DNA from: Schistocephalus solidus
Lineage: Eukaryota > Platyhelminthes > Cestoda > Diphyllobothriidea > Diphyllobothriidae
DNA: 64,000 nucleotides
Direction: 5' to 3'
Assembly (NCBI GenBank): GCA_017591395.1
Contig: WEDG01000274.1
Span: 1 to 64,000 of the forward strand
Each line of letters starts with the position of its first letter. Positions within the stretch are counted from its first letter, which is position 1. Below the pieces are notes generated by a model that was given only the letters and a program-made list of their open reading frames with translations, was not told the DNA's origin and made no database searches. The position numbers and the translations under genes were made by a program. This document shows, in pieces, positions 22,205 through 33,741 of this stretch.

Positions 22205-25200
22205 ATACTGAAGGGAGCATGGTAGCGTACCTAACATATCTTGAAATTTTATCACAATATAATAACCCCGACCAAGTAATCCATTCAAATGTACAAAGGT
22301 ACGAACTTCAAGCTTTCTTACGTCTCAGCCGTCCCACGATAATCATTGAAGATTTGATATTAAAAAATGAAGCTTAACAGAACATGCAATGCGATGGTGT
22401 TCTGAGCAAGGTCTAATGGCTAGTTATCATTTGCTGTATAACGACAACTACGCAAGCAGCAAATAAATACAATCTGACAGGGCAGTTGGCTATCACTCTT
22501 AATAATCTAAGTGCTCATGCCTTTTTAAGTTACGTTGATTTTAAACTGTTTCTGAAAGTCAGCTGGTTAACACCAAACTGCATAGTACATATGCATATTT
22601 TGTAGACTTTTTAATTCCTCCACCTCATCCTTGTGCTTGCAGACCATGAAGATCGTAGTTTTAACTGAAGTGCACTTTTTTCAAAATGATCTACTTTGAT
22701 ACGCACCCACTTAATTATATCTGACTGCCAACTGTTCTAACGTTTACAAAAGCACGTCTGTTACTTCAGTTTTTTTTATATTTCCTATGTCACCGCTTAT
22801 ATGTTAGCTTTTCTTATTCCTGCAATTACTTCCGCAGCATGAATCTAGTAGAGAGACGTTAATTAAATAAACAATGCTGCACAATGCCCCCTATCTTGCT
22901 TACCCTCGGAGTCCTTGCAAAATACATTGTAATGCGGTTTTTTATGACAGGATTCTATACGACTGACAGCTAAATTAAACATTTAGTGCATTTATCAAGG
23001 ATGCCGTCACAGAGTGTCACCTATGTAAAATGGGTATCAGTTTCAAATGTTTCGCTCCACTGCATGTGCGGCGCTCTAGCGGATATTTTCTTAGTATTCA
23101 AATAATTATTTTCCTTTCCGCCGTGGAGTATGGGGGAATTCAAGGAAAATGTGATGGTTTTGGCTCGACCTGGTTCATCAGGTCATTCAAGAGAATGCGA
23201 AATCCATTGCGCAGCACTAATCTATGACTGAAAACAAGCTAACATGCTACTGACCCTAAAGACACAGGCACAACGCACCGCATTTTAAGTTCACTGGATT
23301 ACTTTATTAGCAAGTCGTAAATAATGATCAGACGAAAGTGCCTCCGTGTTGCCTTATTTATTTTCCGAGGAATGTTTTGCACGAGCATAGAACGACCCCT
23401 TCGATTGATCTTACCTTCTACTAAATATCCGCACCTACCGGCTCCAGCGGTGGGCTTTTGAATTTGAGCCGCCCTTTCTTTTTTCTCTCCATTTACGAGG
23501 ACATTTTCGGAAACTGTATGCTCTTCTGCCTATTTTCTTTGATATCCTGTCTTTTTACGTTTATTTGTTTGTCTGAACTATGTGTATAAGGTTATCTCTA
23601 CAGAACGCTAGCATATTTTTAAATGCACTTAAACTTAAAAATTTACCGAAAACTTTCAATGAAGCCAGCTGTTGCACTTTTCAGTCAATATGTCGGAGTT
23701 GTGTAGGTATTTGTGCAATTTACATCTTTGTATCTTTCTTGGTCACCTGAATCTTTATGATCGCTTGTTTTAATGTGCTTAATAAAAAACACAACAGCCA
23801 GCTTCAACCGGCATGTTGGACGTCTTCTGTTTTTGCTGTTGCATGTCACCGCTGCAATCTTGATTGTACTGATCTCTCTTAATTACTTGCAGTCAATTGC
23901 AACGATTGATCTTCCTTTCTCGATTGCATTCTACTGATCGCCGTCTATATTGAAGTCCTGACTCTGCTCTTCATCCTTGATGTATAGCTTTCTGGATCTA
24001 GCTCAGAGTTCATTACAATCCTCAACAACACTCGCTATCTTGAAGCTGCGTTTTTTGTGAGTCTGCATTCTAACAATCCTCTGACATTTTGGCCGTGCTT
24101 TTGTCGTTTTTGGTTTAGACACAATTCTCCACTTAGCGTTTATTTATTTTGTACACCTCGGTTATTAGCAGTTTCGACCCTCGTCTACACTACAAGCATC
24201 AACCGAAAGACAAACTGTCAATTCCAGGCTTCCTTTCGAAAAATTGTCGTTCGATCTTCCACAAAACCTATGATATGACGTTACTTTTGTTGAAAAAAGT
24301 ACACAATAAGTCACAAGTGATTTGTCTTCAAGAGACATGGTTAAATAGTGACATTGATGCACAGCTAATTAGCATCCCGTTTTTCTGTTGCTTTCGAGCA
24401 GATCGAAAATCTTCATCCTCCAATAGAGGCGGTGGGGTGGCTATTTTGGTCAATAAGGATCGGTGTATTAGCTGTAAGTCCATATTTTCGTACTCTGAGG
24501 ATTGGATAGACGTTATCGCTGTCAGATGTCAGCCCCGATTTTTAAATACATTTTAGGGCATTATATTTGATAGAATCTATATTCCCTGCTCTACTTCTGA
24601 AGGTGCGATTAACCGTTTTTTAGACGTTCTTTCACAAAAACTTGCTTTGTTGTCCTGCAAGCATTTTATTCTCTTATGTGGCGACTGTAATCATGTGAAT
24701 TAACGTCCGTTCACGTTGTAAGGTTTTGATGACCTTGTTTCCTTTAAAAATCGCGCTGATTTCCCTCTTGATCACGTTTTGACTAACCAATCCAAGTTCT
24801 TCCTTGTTAAGAACAGAGCTCCATTGTCTGGTTCCGATGACTCTGTATTATTAGGCCTTTCACAAATTTACTCCAATTTTACACATGCGCTGCTACACGA
24901 ACCCGAAAGGAAAGCTTAGGCTCATGACTCGTCCCAAGAAAACATTTTTTCTTCTTCAGACTTTTATATCATACACCATCCCAGTCTTCCTCATTCATTC
25001 CAATGTTGAATCGTGCTCCAGCTTCCTAACAACATTTTCTAAAAGATATATTTAATATTTTTTGTCCTCTTGATACCGTTTTGGTTCGACCTGACAGAAT
25101 GTCTTCCCCTTATCTAAAATCTTTAAGACGTAAAAAATAACTTCTCTACAAACTAGGCCTCTGTGGCTGTCAAAAGGAGGTTAACGTCTGAATAAAAAAA

Positions 25201-26085
25201 TTGAGATTTGCAGAATAAATAATTTGTTTGTTAGTCGGCTTTTTGTCTCTCCGTCCAAACTTTCTTTTCGGCTTTCCTCTGCTGAACTCTGGCGGAATCT
25301 GAAGCGTCTCACTGGCCAACGTGGTAAACTGGCACATGTTGATGCTGATTTAGACGATCTAAATGAACATTTTATCCATACTTTTACTGACTTTAATCCC
25401 CCAAAAATAACCTTTCGTTACTACCAAGCTTTTATTCTCCCGTGTCAGTGGCAACAGTGGAGAAACATCTGAAAAAGGTCTGTGGTTCAACTTCTGCTGG
25501 GCCGGATGAAGTCTCACTATTTGTTTTAAAATATTGTTGCTGTCAGATTGCGCCTATTTTGACAAACCCTATAAACATGTCCTTCATGGAGTCAAAGATT
25601 CCTGACATTTGGCGTTCAGTAAGAATCACTCCTTTCCCTACAAAAACTGCTTATTTTGGTGCTATGTCTTTCCGACTAATCGCCTGCTCTTTCGCTTTAC
25701 TGACGATTTCTGAACTAGTCGCTCTAGATACAATTAAGCTATTTTCCTCCAATTTCTCCAACCCATTACAATTTGCCTATAAGGCCCGGTGTAGTATCCT
25801 AGATGCCGTTGTTCTTGTAGTACATTCGGCTCTACGATATTTAGATAAGGGCTGCCATGCGTACACATGCGCATTTCTTGACTTTTCCTCTGCCTTTAAC
25901 AACATCCCGCGCCATATCCTCCTTAATAAAACATCCGCGGCTGGCTCTCCTTGCTGGGTTGTCTCTTGGCTCGGAGATTAGTTAACTTCCCGCACTCAAT
26001 TCTTACAATCCGGCAAGCAGAAATCTACTGTCCTTCCAAACAACTGTGGGGTTCTTAAAGGTGCTTCTAATTCCCTCACCTCTTC
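22205..26085 (+). mobile_element. CR1/L2-like LINE, lineage A copy 2 (defective, 3' end missing)
   Basis: Nearly identical to 12380-16280. The endonuclease frame is at 24149-24556, the linker at 25224-25472 and RT at 25442-25981, where motif A reads FLDFSSAFNNIPRHILL and the frame is longer than in copy 1. The copies share stop codons and frameshifts, so copy 2 arose by DNA duplication of an already dead element. The block breaks off in the RT at about 26085, and the matching 3' end appears at 28130-28525. Confidence 0.87.
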
Positions 26086-26175
26086 AGATCCAGTATGATG
26101 GTGAACAAGCTTATTGGTGACTAGCATATCTACTTCCGTCTCTCGGCTTCCCGAGAAACTCCTATCTCAGGAAAC
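26085..26175. repeat. Short repeat shared with 28825-28905
   Basis: Both read ccagtatgatggtgaac followed by a ttggygactagcat stretch and aactcccaactcagg-like bases. It sits exactly at the break of LINE-A copy 2 and also lies downstream of the full FUT8-like gene. Confidence 0.6.
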
Positions 26176-26219
26176 GAGATTTGGCCAATGTAGCACAAAA
26201 CGACTGACTTTTTCTGTGA

Positions 26220-27270
26220 TATGAAATAGCCCAGGTAATTTCTTCGATGTCTAGCAACGGCCAATTTCGCCCAAATCCTGCCTGTTTTTCTTGAATGCAT
26301 AAGATTGAACGTGGAGTGTTTTTTAGTAAAAGGCTTTCCGTGACACAAATCTACTCAACAAACCAAATTAACAAGACCAAATCTCGCAAAGGTTGATCAC
26401 CCGGTGCATGAGTTAGGCCATCTACTGTTTATACACTTATCTGTACAATCTTTATAATTTCCGATATTTGAGTAGTATTCAAAAAGTGTAAAGAGCATTG
26501 TTTACAAACATATAAACCGTTGTCTGGAATTTACTTGGCGCATAGTTCAAGTTTAGTCTATCTAGGGGAAAAAAGGACAGATATAATTACCATAGCGCTT
26601 CTTGAAGAGCTATGGGAACATCGTCTCCAGGACTTATTGAAGTTGATAATTCCATTGTTTTACTACCCATTGGGTGAAGAATTCAGAGCGGTCATTTATG
26701 TACGAAGTTTCATTGCGTGTCACCAAAGACGAGCGGAGAGGTGCCATTAAAATATTTCCTCAAAACGCAGCCCTTATTCAAGCCGGTTGTGCGAACTTTC
26801 TGCGCCACGGGCTTCCTTAATACTGGCAGCGAGTTAATATTTGCTTGGTTTCCATAGTTATAAAATCACTCTTATTTATGACATGGCTAGGTGGTTCCCT
26901 TGAAATAAATAAAAATTCACACTCGATTTTGTACACATTATATGCATTCGGACAGTATTCCGAAAACAAGTGGTTGACTGTACGAATCCCATTCATTCTG
27001 GCCGCCGGTTGATGAGTTATCCAACAACTGCCAATCAACTATCTACAGACATAATTTTGGTAATATACTTATAACTTCATTACGGCAGCCTCTTTACCTG
27101 TGGAAATCCGCTGGCTTGATGATGAGTATGCTAAAAGGATTGCCAAAATTTCGATTAATATCTTCATCTGAAAGGAAACACGTTTTTTGCACTTCTAAAT
27201 TTCACAGCATTGAGCAAATACATGCTTAAGAAGTTCGCAAATTCTTGTTTCGTTAAACACGCTCCCGGAA
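26220..27270. repeat. Dispersed repeat R, copy 3
   Basis: Positions 26220-26580 match 2577-2940, and 26400-27270 match 18421-19565 (single unit of the 225-bp repeat). The join to FUT8-like sequence follows at about 27285. Confidence 0.78.
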
Positions 27271-27284
27271 CCTTAAATACACAA

Positions 27285-28020
27285 ATGTCGTTACAAAGTT
27301 CTGCTAGCGCGAAACGACACCAACTGCGGTCTGGGGGATTCTGCAGCCTTGAAATCTGCTTCTGCAATTCTGAGCTCAGTTCATCCACCGTCTGCAGACT
27401 TCTTGTGAGCTGATCACTGACTTTGTCTAGCCAAGTCAGTCTTGCCGTGAGATGAAGTGTGGATAGAAACAGGATACTCTTTAAGTGTTTTACTGATAAT
27501 GGCAATTGGCTGCGCATAGAGAACTGAGTATTATTCAGCCTCCAACATTCGTTGGCAGTTTAAAGCGGTTGTCTGTTAAGTGCAGCTGGCTTTGGTGGAC
27601 TTCATTTGGTTGAAGTAAACTTATCGGATTTTAATAGCTGAACGTTTCGCCGGGACTATGTAAGTCACCAGTAAACGCCAAGTTGAAAGGGATGCGACGT
27701 GTTGCTTTCGCAGGTCTCGTGTGATTTCGATGAGACGAAAGCCGACCTGAGGTTACCTTTGCTGACCTCACGCTGCTAAGTGAATAATTTTATTCGATCT
27801 GAGTTAGTTAACATTTCACCATGCCCAGTTCATTCAACTTCCAAGATTGAATGTTGCAGTCGTTTTTTTGTTTATCTATACGGCGAGAATTTTGTACTCA
27901 ATCGATTAAATGGGATTCCATTAAACCGTTTTAATGAAGGAGACACGATATGGAATCGGGTGGCTGAATTCTTACGCAACCGCTGTGAGTGGTAGTAGTC
28001 CATTCATTTTCAACAGGTAA
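27285..28020 (-). pseudogene. FUT8-like fragment, subfamily B (copy B2), with its 5' flank
   Basis: The minus-strand frame at 27285-27517 encodes part of the stem region: LTARLTWLDKVSDQLTRSLQ, then VDELSSELQKQISRLQNPPD, then SWCRFALAEL. It continues in decayed form to about 27560, after which comes the subfamily-B 5' flank (27586-28020) shared with 3890-4215 and 32190-32660. The catalytic half is absent, replaced by repeat R. Confidence 0.8.
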
Positions 28021-28129
28021 CAGAGAAACAAGAAATTCATTCAGCTAGGAAAAAGTACTTTCTGATCCGAATACTATTTCATTTTACAGAATTCTTAATA
28101 TCGCAATCAAGTGCATAGTTCATCTTATA

Positions 28130-28525
28130 CTTTTTTATTGGATTTAATAACAAAATGGCACTTTACGACAGTCAAACAATTGTCTGGGCGAATTATTGAT
28201 GATGTGACCCATCCCCCTTCACACTGAGCTGATTGCTCTGAAGTCTTATGTCCGATGCGCCAAGGCTTTCACCATATAGCAGGCTGTACAACGACATACC
28301 GGCGCTCTGTTTTGCTATTTCTATCACGCTACTATACGTGTGAAGAGACTGAAATAAAAAATCTTAGACTGGAACTTTCTCCTCACTAGATATCAATTTT
28401 GAACACTTTGATTCTTGCATATTTTGTTAATTTATCCTATTATCTTGGTGGATGGAGCCATTCGCATTTTTTCTGAAAATTTTGAATGATACTTCAAAAT
28501 AAAGCGCATTTCAATCTCTCTCTCC
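28130..28525 (+). mobile_element. LINE-A 3' end fragment
   Basis: Matches 16763-17160, from ttggatttaataacaaaatgg to the aataaagcgcat signal and a short (TC)n tail. The similarity runs on past the LINE end to about 28790 (28533-28790 against 17160-17560). Confidence 0.8.
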
Positions 28526-28599
28526 TCCAGTTGCATACCCCGATGTTAGTGGAACTCACCTCACGGTGAAGGAGAAAGTTTTGCACCTGAATGTCCCAT

Positions 28600-28790
28600 T
28601 GAGTTGATGTAATTGACATGATGGCTCCGAGCTTGATGCCCTCTTGCTCTAAGTCTACAATAGCTTTCCACTAACGTCTTCGTGCGGGGTTTCCTTCATA
28701 CATTTCATTCGTGGATTGCATCTGGAATGCCGCATCAACTTGTGTCGGGGTCTTCGTCGAGAGGGGACATAGACAAGTCCACAACTATTG
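28600..28790 (-). pseudogene. FUT8-like C-terminal fragment (copy C2)
   Basis: Nucleotide match to 17390-17580, covering the codons for the MYEC / RRWW region and the start of the SH3-like end. Stops are present. It is part of the duplicated LINE-FUT8 junction. Confidence 0.7.
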
Positions 28791-29047
28791 GGGCTGGCCG
28801 TACAGACCAGCCGCAACCATAAGGTGCAGAGCCAGTATGATGGTGAACTCGCCTATTGGCGACTAGCATCTGCATTTCCCCAAAACTCCCAACTCAGGAA
28901 ACGCAGCAGACTGCGTACTACGGTGATCAGACAAAGAAGATTAAAGTACAATTTTATGTTTTGCTTTGTTCGTAACATGTAAACATGACAGCCAGTTACC
29001 AGATGCTTTGAACAATCTCCTGAAATAAGTAGGCTGGTAGGACCGTC

Positions 29048-30538
29048 TCACGAGTTCCGTGCAACGATGAAGCCGTTTGCACAAATCCATCCCACCTTGT
29101 TGATAATATGCTCACATGATCCCCCAGCTTGACAGCCCTCTTGCTTGAAGTCTGCAATAGCTCTCCACCAGCGCTTTCGCGTATAGGTACACTCATACAT
29201 CCAATCCACCGACTGCATCTGAAATACCGCATCACCGTGAGTCTGAGATTTTGTTGAGAAGAGTTCATAGGCAAGCCTGCAAATGTTGGAGCTGCCTGTG
29301 CAGACAAGGAAGTCCGCTGCAACCAATAGATATAGATCCACAGTGATGGCAAACACGCCTTCGGCAGAGGAACGCCTTTTAATTATGCTCCCATTTCTCA
29401 GTTGGCCAATGAATTCATACCTGGGGTATTTAGATTTGGCCTCTTGGAAAGCTGACGCATCATCGGAAGCCATGAAGACACGTCTTTGTGAAGACCAGGC
29501 GGGTGGGCTTACACTGCCTGTTTCCAAACTATATTCCATCTCCTTAAGATCGAAAAAGCGTTCAACGTGGAACATGTATTCTTCCACTGCATGACTTTTT
29601 GCTTCTTTGATGAGTTTATCAGTACGACGAACGTGTATGCTGGCGATTGGTCCGTCATATACCTCACCATGCAAACCTCTCCGCATATTCTGCAATTCCA
29701 TTTCTAGGGCCTGTCGCAAGTCCGGATGGGCTGGGCGGAGAATGTAGCCCAACAGATGTCCACGGTACCACGGGAAGGGATCTCCTACTGCGTCACTCAG
29801 TCTCTCTGACCACTCCCTTGGCATAGCCGGTGCATAATATAGCTTGCCTTTGTTCGGAAGTGCGTTTTTAATGAGTTCGATTTTGGACTGCGATTCAGCA
29901 TGTTTTTGTGAGCAGTTTGATAATGGCAGAAAAAAGTCTTTCCAGTCATTGTGCTGTAAGAGCATAGTGCGATTGTTTGCGAAGGCATATGACAACTTGA
30001 GCGCCATGTGGTGTGAGACACATCCAAGTCCACAGCTGTAACGCAGTTCTGCCAGAATAAAACGAGATCTACGGCAGTCTGGAGGATTCTGTGTCCTGGA
30101 AATCTGATTGCGCAATTCTGAGCTCAGTGCATCCACCTTCTGACGCTTTCTTTTGCGCTGACCACTGAGTTTATCGAGCAGAATCAGTCTGGCTGTGAGT
30201 TGAAGTGTGGCTTGAGACAGGAGTGCGTTTAAATGTCTTATAGATGGGGATGCTAGATTGCGGATGGAAAAGTGGGCATTATTCAGCCTCCACAGTTCAT
30301 TAACGATTGAGCGCGCTTGTCTGAGAAGCACATCAGGCTTCGCCGGTTTTATTTCGGTCGGAGTAGTATAATTAAACGTCATCGTCCGAATTTGAGTTCG
30401 AAAGGCGAACAGTGACCATGAAAAATTGTGACGCCACGGAATGCAAAAAAACAGCAAAGTAATGCACAGAATAACACAGGCTCGTTTTGCTACTTTCATG
30501 GTCCTGTACCAAAAGCAGAACCGACGAGCCTCTATCAT
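29048..30538 (-). CDS. Alpha-1,6-fucosyltransferase, FUT8-like (copy A3), C-terminal frameshift
   Basis: The family transfers fucose from GDP-fucose to the innermost GlcNAc of N-glycans in the Golgi lumen. The intronless frame has 496 codons; the ATG at 30538 is chosen because it matches the start of copy A2. In order: short cytosolic tail, signal anchor about residues 20-36 (ACVILCITLLFFC), helical stem to about 150, a Cys-rich LRYSCGLGCVSHH region at 166-177, FPWYRGHLLG near 255-264, the GDP-fucose motif HVRRTDK at 302-308, SDDASAF near 358 and ADFLVCTGSSN at 408-418. The RRxWW start of the SH3-like end follows, but an extra base at 29135 shifts the frame and the last about 30 residues are unrelated to the family. 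The correct C-terminus (KLGDHVSI, WDGFVQTA) lies in the next frame, down to about 28999. It is shorter than the vertebrate enzyme (575 residues by recollection). It is either a recent pseudogene, a truncated active gene or an assembly error. Confidence 0.88.
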   Translation of the reverse strand: MIEARRFCFWYRTMKVAKRACVILCITLLFFCIPWRHNFSWSLFAFRTQIRTMTFNYTTPTEIKPAKPDVLLRQARSIVNELWRLNNAHFSIRNLASPSIRHLNALLSQATLQLTARLILLDKLSGQRKRKRQKVDALSSELRNQISRTQNPPDCRRSRFILAELRYSCGLGCVSHHMALKLSYAFANNRTMLLQHNDWKDFFLPLSNCSQKHAESQSKIELIKNALPNKGKLYYAPAMPREWSERLSDAVGDPFPWYRGHLLGYILRPAHPDLRQALEMELQNMRRGLHGEVYDGPIASIHVRRTDKLIKEAKSHAVEEYMFHVERFFDLKEMEYSLETGSVSPPAWSSQRRVFMASDDASAFQEAKSKYPRYEFIGQLRNGSIIKRRSSAEGVFAITVDLYLLVAADFLVCTGSSNICRLAYELFSTKSQTHGDAVFQMQSVDWMYECTYTRKRWWRAIADFKQEGCQAGGSCEHIINKVGWICANGFIVARNS

Positions 30539-30780
30539 AATTGAGCACACACTGTTCAGTGCGCGAGAGTGCCTGTCATGCTGCTTTTAAGTTAGTCTAA
30601 CTCAGGTGAATTCAACATTTAGTCATGCTTCGCATTACATGATTCCACCCACGAGCTGAATTTCACGTTGCGAGCTGCATTGTGCGGTTTCGCTTTGGCA
30701 GAGTTGGCGAAGCATTGATTGCCAGGAGAATTGTCATGCAATTCGCAGTTGGATGATGGAAGGCGTGCTAATACTTCGGG
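30539..30780 (-). repeat. FUT8-like 5' flank, copy A3
   Basis: About 240 bp upstream of the full gene match 426-690 and 7070-7260 (landmark gagctgcattgtgcggtttcg). Similarity stops near 30780. From 30840 on, the sequence instead matches the 3' flank of copy A3 (28930-29040), showing a head-to-tail tandem arrangement of two gene blocks. Confidence 0.75.
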
Positions 30781-30879
30781 GTGGGTCTCACCGTATGACC
30801 AATTTTTCCGGCTTCAGAACAACTCTTTGGGCATGCGTATCGGAAAACGAAGATAAAATGAACGTTTTATGTTGTCCTT

Positions 30880-32190
30880 TCTTCGTAACATGGAAACCTG
30901 ACAGCCAATTTCCAGATGCTTTGGTCAATCTCCTGAAATAAGTAAGCTGGTAAGCTCGTCTCGCAAGTTCCGTGCAACGTTAACGCTTTTTGCACAGATC
31001 CATCCCACATTGTTGATTTTATGCACAAATGATCCCCCAGCTTGACACCCTCTTGCTTGGAGTCTGCAATAGCTCTCTCCACCAGCGCTTTCGCGTATAG
31101 GTGCACTCGTACATCCAGTCCACCGATTGCATCTGGAATACCGCATCACCGTGAGTCTGAGACTTCGTCGAGAAGAGTTCATAGGCAAGCGTGCGAATGT
31201 TGGAGCTGCCCGTGCAGACAAGGAAGTCCGCTGCAACAAAAATATATAGATCTGCAGTGATGGCAAACACGCTTTCGGCTGAAAAAGGCCTTTTAATTGT
31301 ACTCCCATTTCACAGTCAGCCAATGAACTCATACCTAGTGTATTGAGATTTGACCTGGAATGTCGACTCATCATCGGAAGCCAAGTAGACAAATCTTCGT
31401 GAAGACCAGGCAGGGGGGCTTGAGTTGCTCGTTTCCAAACCATGTTCTGCTTCCTTGAGATGAGCATTTACTCCTCCACTTTGTCGAAGGCTTCCTCACT
31501 GTTGTCATTTCGACGCATGTGAAGGCCTGTCGCTGGTCCATCCTATGTCTCGTCGCCCTTATCCTTCTTCTTAGTGTCCAATACACGTTTTTGTTCATGT
31601 TTCAATGCTCAATCAATTAGACGAATTATTTAACTCGGTAGATGCTCACAGTACCAAGGTGTAGCAACATATGGTGGCTCATTGTATGTCTTTAACCACT
31701 CTGTTTGTATGTTATTTGTAAAATAGCGACTGCTTATGCTCGCAAAAGGTAATTTCTAGATGAGGAATATCTGCACGCACTTTGGTGTGCATTTCGGTGC
31801 ATGCTGAAACGGTAGAAAGAAGTCTTTCTCGTCATCCTGCTGTAGTAGCAGAGTGTTGCCAGTTGCAAAGGCAACTGCAAATTTCGAAACCAAATGGTGT
31901 GCAACACATCCAAATCCAAAAATGCCATAACTCAGTTGTGCTAGCGCAAAACGACACCAACTGCGGTCTGGGGGATTCTGCAGCCTTGAAATCTGCTTCT
32001 GCAATTCTGAGCTCAGCTCATCCACCGTCTGCAGACTTCTTGTGAGCTGATCACTGACTTTGTCTAGCCAAGTCAGTCTTGCCTCGGGCTGAAGTGTGGC
32101 TTGAACAGGAGACCCTTTAAGTGTTTTACTGATGGAGGCGTTTGGCTGCGGATAGAGAACTGAGTATTATTCAGCCTCCAACATTCGTTG
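30880..32190 (-). pseudogene. FUT8-like pseudogene (copy A4, mosaic of both subfamilies)
   Basis: The C-terminal third is well preserved in two frames: DLYIFVAADFLVCTGSSN, MYECTYTRKRWW, then KQEGVKLGDH and WDGSVQKALTLHG. The frame break at about 31077 is caused by two extra bases. It continues past the point where copy A3 stops (IWKLAVRF). The central part around 31270-31640 is badly broken. The stem region at 31756-32025 resembles subfamily B, and so does the 5' flank. It is a mosaic relic, useful because it preserves the undamaged SH3-like frame for comparison with A3. Confidence 0.8.
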
Positions 32191-32660
32191 GCAGTTGAAA
32201 GCGTCTGTCTGTTGAGTGCAGCTGGCTTTGATGGACTTCATTTGGTTGCTATTTACTTATCGGATTTTAATAGCTAAACGTTTCGCCGGGACTATGTAAG
32301 TCACCAGTAAACGCCAAGTTGAAAGGGATGCGACGTGTTGCTTTCGCAGGTCTCGTGTGATTTCGATGAGACGAAAGCCGACCTGAGGTTACCTTTGCTG
32401 ACCTCGCGCTGCTAAGTGAATAATTTTATTCGATCTGAGTTATTTAACACCTCAACATTCATAGCTCGTTCAACTTCCTCGATTGTACGTTGGATTCGGT
32501 TTTTTGTTTATTTTTGCGGTGGAGAAATTGGTGTCAGATTGATTAAATGGTAAATCGTTTAACCGTATAAATGAAGGAGACATGACATATAATCTGGTGG
32601 CTGGATTCTTACGCAATCGATGTGAGTGTCAGTAGCCTTTTCAATTTCAACAGGTAACAG
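32190..32660 (-). repeat. Subfamily-B FUT8 5' flank, copy 3
   Basis: Matches 27560-28020 almost base for base over 32215-32430 and matches 3890-4215. No shared reading frame. Confidence 0.75.
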
Positions 32661-33741
32661 AGAAACAAAAAATTCATTCATTTGGGAAAAAGAACTTCCT
32701 TATACAAATGCTATCTTATTTTACAGAACTCTTGGCATCGCACTTGAGTGCATATTTCAACTTTTCGAAGAATAAAATAATCGGATATTTTGTCGGAGTT
32801 ATGATTTACGATTACCTAAAAATAATCGCTTTGACTTAATTCTGTGACTTAAATAAATGAACACGAGATGTCCAATAGTTTCGAGAATTATTTAAACGGA
32901 GTGGTTAAACTAGCCCTCTGATACCCTAATGGTCCATTGTAAAGCTGACACCGTTTAGCACATAATCACGATGTCACTGAGCTCACCATTGTATCATTTG
33001 AAAATGCCACCGCCAAGGAACTACTATGAGAAACGTTTGCCTGTATGTCAAAAAGTAAAGAAACTTGGCCGACAAATGTATCATCGTCTATCAAATCCCA
33101 GGGACGTAAGAATTCGGAGCACGCCTAATGTGCACCCGCTATCCATGTCCTTGAAGATGACTTCGAAGTCAATATCATGAACTCCCAAATAACAGTTCGA
33201 GTTGACCGAAAGCTGATCAAGAAGTAGACGCGATTGCTGTAAAAGAACTTTCTTCGCTTGACATTTAGTGTTCATGCTCGTGCACAGCATGAGCTACGGG
33301 CACTTCATACACAGGAAGTTGTAGTAATTATAGGATTAATTCGCAATGCTACTGCATACCTATGACAATTATTGGCTCCGCCCTTCGTCAAAGGTGTTAT
33401 CCTCTGGTACGCTAACTTTTTGATCGAGACATGGCAAAAGTTTTTAGCTTATATGCGGGGAGTAGCTGAATATCAGCACCCTTTTGGCCGAGCATGCACC
33501 CTCTCCTTCAGCAGTCCGTCCATGAAGGACGTTTGTTCTTTTGACTTGGAAGGAACAACACCAGATTATTTGCAGACAAACATTTTTAAGGTTCCAAGGG
33601 AGTTTTATATAACATATATCCATGCCTATACAACATATATACTATGTAGACATGACATATACAGAAGATGCAAACTTTAACATGTCCTGTGGAGACACAT
33701 GTTGAACACTTTGGTTAGCAAGGAAACATGACAGCACATTT
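32661..33741. other. No recognised gene
   Basis: AT-rich DNA. Short frames at 32971-33290 and 33372-33680 lie on opposite strands and resemble no family. Near 33600-33660 the motif acatatayycatg/acatgacatat recurs as a small imperfect repeat. Confidence 0.4.

Noticed and set aside
29283..30041. Plus-strand frames of 65-103 codons
   Set aside because: Antisense shadows of the FUT8-like coding sequence.
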